Positions 59,068-64,000 of a DNA stretch of 64,000 bases are shown here, piece by piece (within the stretch, counting starts at the first letter, position 1; each line of letters opens with the position of its first letter). The notes beneath the pieces are model-generated. The model did no database searches. It worked only from the letters and a program-made list of their open reading frames with translations, and had not been told where the DNA came from. The stretch is taken from positions 98,002,612 to 98,066,611 of the forward strand of contig CM043945.1 in NCBI GenBank assembly GCA_014529385.2. The letters are read 5' to 3'. The position numbers and the translations under genes are program-made. This stretch comes from Adiantum capillus-veneris (lineage: Eukaryota > Streptophyta > Polypodiopsida > Polypodiales > Pteridaceae).

Positions 59068-59941
59068 TGTTGGGAAACAAGCAAACTGAAACACCTCTAT
59101 AGTGATGTCACCCAAGAGCGTTGAAAGAGAACTACAAGACACCAAAATCTTTGCAAAATCCTTTTGAAACACCACAAGTTCAATAGGAGTAGTCCCCTTG
59201 GGAATTTACTAGCCGTCGCCCACCCAAGAGACTATGTCACATAGGAGCAAAACCCTGTCAAAACACGGATTTACAGCACACGCCGACCAATGCATATGAA
59301 GACAAGGCCCTCCCCTTTCATATTGAACATCACAAACCCACAACTTCAACATCAATTCCACAATTCATACATACATGCCCTCCCAATCTGCCTATACACA
59401 ATTTGCCACTAGGCTGCCATAGCCATAACCCTGCAGAGAACTAGTCGTAACCTGAAGAGCACAACTCCAATTGGGGCACTTTAAAGCTTGAGAGAAAGCT
59501 TGAAAAATGACTAGCGAGAAAGTTGAAGATGACCAAAATTGATTCCATACGCCGCCATGAGAAAAATTGACGCGAACAGAAAGCTGTCCCATCACGACTA
59601 CACGTAGAGAAGGCTAGTCGGAGCAAAAAACTGCATCCAAAAGCACCAAGGAGACACAACGAGCTAAAACCTGCAATTTTATGATGTTTGGTTGAAATTT
59701 TTTAAGTTTGTACATGAGTTTAAGTTATATACAAGGCTCACTTCAAAAAACTCACTCACCGGCACTTACAGTAGCCCGACAACTGTCACTAGACTAGCGA
59801 CTTGCAGTGCATGTACATGTGCTTGCTAAAGCAAGCTAAAAACCCCACAAAAAGAAAGCCCACACACCCTTTTGACATCAGGCGTCATGTCCATATGTAC
59901 AAATTTACCAAAAAAATGGGGTGTCAGAAATGCGCCCAACA
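59068..59941 (-). repeat. 5' LTR of the gag-only element
   Basis: 874 bp, minus orientation, TGTTGGG...CCCAACA ends. Confidence 0.92.
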
Positions 59942-60026
59942 GCGTTAATGAGCCTTAATTGTAGATTTGAGTGCTTAAATCATTATTTTTAGTCGTTTTG
60001 ACCATAGGAGAGGCTCGTCACTGATT

Positions 60027-60501
60027 GACACCTCCCTAGGGAGGTGGAATCAATGGCCCACAATAGGCGTCATGAGGCGGGTGCAATTCGGGCCGTCCAC
60101 TCATCATTTGAACTAGGTGTGAACTAAGAGTGAACTCGGAGGTATGTGCACCACACCAAATTTGGTGTGAACTCAGTGTGAACTCAACATGAGCACGGTG
60201 TGAACTGGGGAAAGTCTACACACCACACCAAATTTGGTTTGAACTCAATGCGAACTCGGTGTGAACTAGGTGTAAACTTGTCTGCGACACCATGATCTAT
60301 AAACTTACCACACACATAGCTTTCAACGAGCGCGTGTTAGTCTAGTGGTTAGAGTCAATATTGTGGGGGAGAGGGTAGTGGGTTCAAGTCCCGGCTCCGA
60401 GAAAGTGGGAATCTTTTGCATTCCATAGGCAATCCAATGGTCACAATCAACCGATGATCATGAGCCATTGATCCCACCGCGACCTCCCAAAAGGAGGTGT
60501 C
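60027..60501. mobile_element. Inverted-repeat-flanked insert with tRNA-like module
   Basis: The arms GACACCTCC...GGGAGGTGGAATCAATGGC (60027-60057) and GCCATTGATCCCACC...GGAGGTGTC (60464-60501) are imperfect inverted repeats. Between them lie about ten copies of GTGTGAACT-like words, a 72-bp spaced duplication of CACCACACCAAATTTGGT (60149 and 60221), and a Pol III promoter module. It may be a SINE or a MITE-like element. Confidence 0.55.
60330..60402 (+). ncRNA. tRNA-derived SINE head with A and B boxes
   Basis: TAGTCTAGTGG (60338-60348) fits the internal A box and GGTTCAAGTCC (60381-60391) fits the B box, 33 bp apart. The stem around the B box (GTGGGTTCAAGTCCCGGC) does not close as a clean tRNA, so this is a SINE-type head and not a functional tRNA. 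Confidence 0.7.
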
Positions 60502-60935
60502 ATTTAGTAACGAGGATAGGAGAGTGTTCGTAGACCATAGGGTGACCTTTTTGGACTGATCTGCTGCAGTTTTTTAGGACATTTTTCATGATGGATCGTG
60601 ATTTTGGTACCTTGTCAGATTGCGCTAGACTTGGTAGGATAGTGCCCCTCGGTGTCCTAGATCTACTCCTAAAGTTTCATTTCATTTCAAGTCCGTTCGT
60701 GTGTCAAAATGGCGTGATGACCTAGAGCTGTGAGAAAGGACATATGCAGATTTTCCTAATCATTGAGTGATTGATTTTCTTGTAGAGTTGTTGTGTTAGC
60801 TTGTTAGGTTCACTTCTTGAGATTGATAACCTCAAGAGTCTCCGTGCCCCATCCGAGTCACTTCCCTGAGTATTTACATTATGTTAGTGTCAGATAGCTA
60901 TGATACAGACATCCGTCATGGCTATCCGCTAACAT

Positions 60936-60952
60936 TGGCACCGCTATCGGGG
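60936..60952 (+). promoter_or_regulatory. Primer binding site of element G, Asp-tRNA type
   Basis: TGGCACCGCTATCGGGG has 4 mismatches to the plant Asp-tRNA site TGGCGCCGTTGCCGGGG. It lies one base after the LTR end. The same primer type as E supports kinship. Confidence 0.75.
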
Positions 60953-61480
60953 ATAATGATCCTTAGATGGTGAGTGACCTAGTGCGTATTTAGAGTGTTC
61001 TTTTCCGAAGATTTGTCTCTCCATTCCATTTACGCTTTAGCGGTGAAGCAACTAGACACGAGTTTTAGTGCTTGGTAGAGTCTAGAAGTCGAGGACTTCC
61101 TAGATCTATTCTCGTGAGGTAAAGAGGGTTGTCAGTGAGATAGCCAAGAGCATTTCATTCTTCAATTTTCTCTATGCTTTCAGAGTGTTGTTCCATTTTA
61201 CATTTTGACTTTACTTTGTACCGTTCTGTTTTTTTTTCCTTCTATGTTTTATTTCAGTACTTAGGAGTAGGTTAAGTAGAAACTACCACCATCAAATTTG
61301 GGCTAAAAGAATGAGGAAAAAAAGGGTGAAATCCATATTTTGGCCGAAATGACCATAACTCTAAAATTTTGAAAATTTTATGGTAGAGACCTCAAAAGTG
61401 ATCCAAATTCAAAAATTTGTGGATCAAGGGCAGAAGTAGACTCTCCAGAAGCAATCTGAAAAGTCTGTGCAAATTATGTG

Positions 61481-63600
61481 GAGGAACATGGATCGCGATC
61501 AATATACCCCAGAGACCATTTTGATAAAAAAGTGATCAGTGACACTGTGCATCAGTGGAAAACTGCTTTGATCAAATTTGCTTGAAATAAAAACTCAAAA
61601 ATCACATCAGAATTAGCAGGGCAGAAACAATAAAACAGACATTGTAGACACAAAATTTGGGATTTTTCAACTTTTTGGGATCCAAATTAAAAAAGGGGTG
61701 AAATTTGGCTTCTACAGGGAATAGAGAACCATTAGAATAAAATCCATGAAAAAATGTTGTCAAATATGGATCGTAATCCATGTACCTTTTGACATTTGGG
61801 CTGATATTTGACAATTACATCCCTGATAACTAGTGGAACAACTTTTCCAAAAGTCGCAATGTCAAAAAAGTGAAAAAAGTTGGTCAAAATAGCCAAATAC
61901 AGAAAGTAGTCAAGACAGACATAAAAACTCACTTTTGGTTGACAAAAACTAGTCCAAATCCAAATGGATACCATACCATCCATTAAACATGTTGATCCTA
62001 ATGATACAAAAAAAAGTCAATTTGGCTTCCAAACATGGATCGCGATCCATGTACCTTTTTGAAATTCTGCACAAGAACTAGACCAATAGGTAGCTAGTAC
62101 CATTTGGAACAACTTTCCCAAAAGTCACAATGTCAAAAATTTGAAAAAAGTTGATCAAAATTGCCAAAAATAGTAAATAGTCAAAAATCCCAGGGCAGAC
62201 AAAAAAACTCACTTTTGATTGAGAAAAAGTTGTCCAATTTCAAAAGAAGTGGTGGAGTAGACTACTAACATTGCAGGTAATTATCAAGCCAAATTTGGTG
62301 TTCAAATGTGATGGAGAGATGGATCGCGATCGATGTACCTCATCATGATTTTTGGCTAAGATTTAAGCAGTGGGTAGCTGACACATAGACAAACACATTT
62401 CCCAAAAGAATCATATGCAAAAAAGTTGTAAAAAGTGGTCAAAAGAACAAAAAATAGTTCATTGTCAAAATTGTCACAGCACATTGTAGAGTTCACTTTT
62501 GATTGGGCAAAAGTGATTCAAATTCAAAAAGATTTGGGGAAGAGTATCACCATAACATGGACTATAAGATGAGCAAGTTTCATGTCAAAATGAGGACAAA
62601 CATGGATTGCGATCCATGTACCTCCTGAGGAAATTTTTGGACAAAAACCTTACCACCATATAGCAGAGACCATTGTGAATAAAAGCCCCCAAAGAAGCAT
62701 TGTCAAAAAAGTTCAAAAAGTAGGTCAAAAGGGCAAAAATAAGCTTAAAGTAAAAACCCTAAAACAGATCTGTGGATTGACTTTTGCCTGACCTAAACAA
62801 GTCCAAATCACACAAAAACCATATAGCAGGGATCAGTGACCAAGGGCAAGCTGTGAGTCAACTTTCATTACCATCTGACATAGAGGTACATGGATCGCGA
62901 TCCATGTTCCCTGTCTCATCACAGATTGAGACCAAACATGTACCATAGCTAGAGGACATTAGAGAGAGTCTAGTGATTTTTGCAAAACAAAATTTGAATA
63001 TCAAAAAACAAACCAAAAGCCCAGAATTGCCAAGTACTTTGAGAAAGTGCTAGAACTGAGCTAGTTTTCAATCCAGAGGTCCATTTTTAAAAAAATTGAT
63101 ACCATAGGACCCTACTTATCATGTTGAATCTGATGGTACCAAGAGAATTCAATTTGGGCTCCAAAAATGGATCGCAATCCATGTAGCCATAGTAACAGCT
63201 TGACCTAAAAATTTCCAGATCAATAGTGCATACACAAGGAAACATATCCCCAAACCTAGTCACTGAAAAAATTTGAGCAAATTTCAAAAGGAAGCAAAAC
63301 AATTGACAGACTGAAAACCAATGTGTGGACCTAGCGTTGGCCATTTGACCTATCAAAACAAGTCCAAATCCAAAAAGATTTGAGATTTAGTTTGTGGACA
63401 TAGTCAGGAACAAACTCCTGACAGATCAAGTCCAAATGTGGTTGAACATGGATCGCGATCCATATACCTTAACCTCAGAATTTGATGAAAATTGGTACAG
63501 AGCTTGCATATGACCTTGTTTACACACTATCAAATTTTGGCAAATTTTGGAGAAAATTTTGACAGGGGAACATGGATCGCAATCCATGTACCTCAGCATA
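61481..63600. repeat. Palindrome array of element G, nine copies
   Basis: Centres: 61495, 61774, 62042, 62327, 62609, 62897, 63174, 63455 and 63579. Spacings are 279, 268, 285, 282, 288, 277, 281 and 124. The unit has one palindrome with arm (GGT)ACATGGATCG and its complement. Copies 3 and 6 are perfect over 20 bp. Copy 6 keeps the left GGTACATGG and others keep the right CATGTACC, so the ancestor was probably a 26-bp palindrome. Spacer words recur (GTCCAAAT, CAAAAGT, ACAAGTCC). Confidence 0.95.
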
Positions 63601-63628
63601 GTGGGGGTCTTTGACTTGATGATCTTGT

Positions 63629-63930
63629 AGACATACTTGAGAGCATCTCAAATCTCAAGTTTGAGCTAAAAATACCTTTGGGAGACCAAAATACAAGCCA
63701 AAGCTCCTGTGTCCTATTCCTAAAATTGTTTTGAGTGTTGTTTCAAGTGTAGTTCACTAAATTTGCTCTAACCTTTGATAGACATACTTGAGAAAACCTC
63801 AAATCTCAAGTTTGAGCTAAACATACCTTTGGAAGACTAAGATACAAGCCAAAGTTCCTGTGTCTGAGTCCTGAAACTGTTTTGAGTGTTGTTTCAAGTG
63901 CAGTTCACTAAAATTGCTCTAGCTTTTAAT
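63629..63930 (+). repeat. 151-bp tandem duplication
   Basis: AGACATACTTGAGA...GCTCTAACCTTTGAT (63629-63779) is repeated with few changes at 63780-63930. A third start (AGACAACTCC) at 63931 diverges at once. Confidence 0.9.
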
Positions 63931-64000
63931 AGACAACTCCAAATTGAGTTAGGTATAGCCAAGAAGAAAGCTTGTTGAATTTGTTTAGGCTTCCTAAATC

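Larger units (their letters stand above)
56495..59941 (-). mobile_element. Complete gag-only LTR retrotransposon
   Basis: Two near-identical LTRs with 7-bp ends TGTTGGG...CCCAACA (56495-57350 and 59068-59941) surround a 1.7-kb interior. The target duplication GCGT (GCGTT if overlapping) is found at 56491-56494 and 59942-59945. On the minus strand a primer site follows the 5' LTR at once. The interior codes only for gag-like protein; there is no protease, RT or integrase. The element must be mobilised in trans. High LTR similarity suggests a recent insertion. Confidence 0.92.
59946..60934 (+). repeat. Right part of the probable 5' LTR of element G
   Basis: It ends GCTATCCGCTAACA directly before a primer site, as an LTR should. 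The last 53 bp (60882-60934) form an imperfect hairpin (TGTTAGTGTCAGATAGC against GCTATCCGCTAACA). A tRNA-derived insert lies inside (60027-60501). The total LTR would be about 1.3 kb plus that insert. Confidence 0.55.
60953..64000 (+). mobile_element. Leader of gypsy element G, continuing beyond the window
   Basis: About 3 kb without a long frame follows the primer site. It contains the palindrome array and then a 151-bp tandem duplication. Coding sequence must lie to the right of the window. Confidence 0.65.

Noticed and set aside
60330-60402. Functional tRNA gene
   Set aside because: A and B boxes are present but the acceptor and anticodon stems do not form properly; better explained as a SINE head.
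61481-63600. CRISPR-like array (evenly spaced short repeats)
   Set aside because: The spacing is 280 bp, spacers are similar to each other, and the setting is a plant LTR retrotransposon leader.

Overview
The window is nuclear DNA of a land plant with a repeat-rich genome. The evidence is spliced protein-coding exons, Ty1/copia and Ty3/gypsy LTR retrotransposons with plant-type primer sites (initiator-Met and Asp tRNA), a PPR-like fragment, and long GA/CT, AT and GT microsatellites. Nothing fixes the species. There are no bacterial operons, rRNA genes or CRISPR arrays.

Layout. 1-2512 is a decayed copia pol on +. 3393-5724 is a host gene on +, a HIRIP3/CHZ-type histone chaperone with six visible exons and one GC-AG intron. 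5725-8690 has no recognisable gene. 8690-10430 is a decayed copia on the minus strand. 11132-15577 is a second + copia with a short LTR and PBS, inserted inside a copy of a 230-bp interspersed repeat (R1). 17523-17921 (minus) is a single-exon membrane-protein gene with GA-rich 5' UTR tracts. 19862-33548 is a large + gypsy element (D) that has lost its 5' end and keeps its 3' LTR. 33549-46586 is a related minus-strand gypsy element (E) that has lost its 3' end and keeps its 5' LTR. D and E sit tail to tail, and E is split by a 2.6-kb TG...CA insert. 46587-53500 holds microsatellites and fragments of gypsy, PPR and LINE-like sequence. 53700-56200 is a minus gypsy gag-pro fragment (H). 56202-60934 is read as the 5' LTR of a further + gypsy element (G), split by a complete gag-only LTR retrotransposon (56495-59941) and by a tRNA-derived, inverted-repeat-flanked insert. 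G's primer site and leader run off the right edge.

The most unusual feature is a set of tandem repeat arrays, period about 270-293 bp, in the leaders of E and G and in the 3' part of D. Each unit carries one 20-26 bp near-perfect palindrome. E and D use one palindrome (arm GTAAATAATCG) and G uses another (arm GGTACATGGATCG). Both share the centre ATCGCGAT. The spacers of E and G show short stretches of similarity in the same orientation, so the arms appear to have changed together while symmetry was kept. This suggests a selected site, such as a binding site for a dimeric protein, an RNA dimerisation or packaging signal, or a hairpin. No function has been shown.

Element D also carries a second DTG aspartic-protease domain after the integrase, then about 6 kb of extra sequence with a further set of open frames before its 3' LTR.
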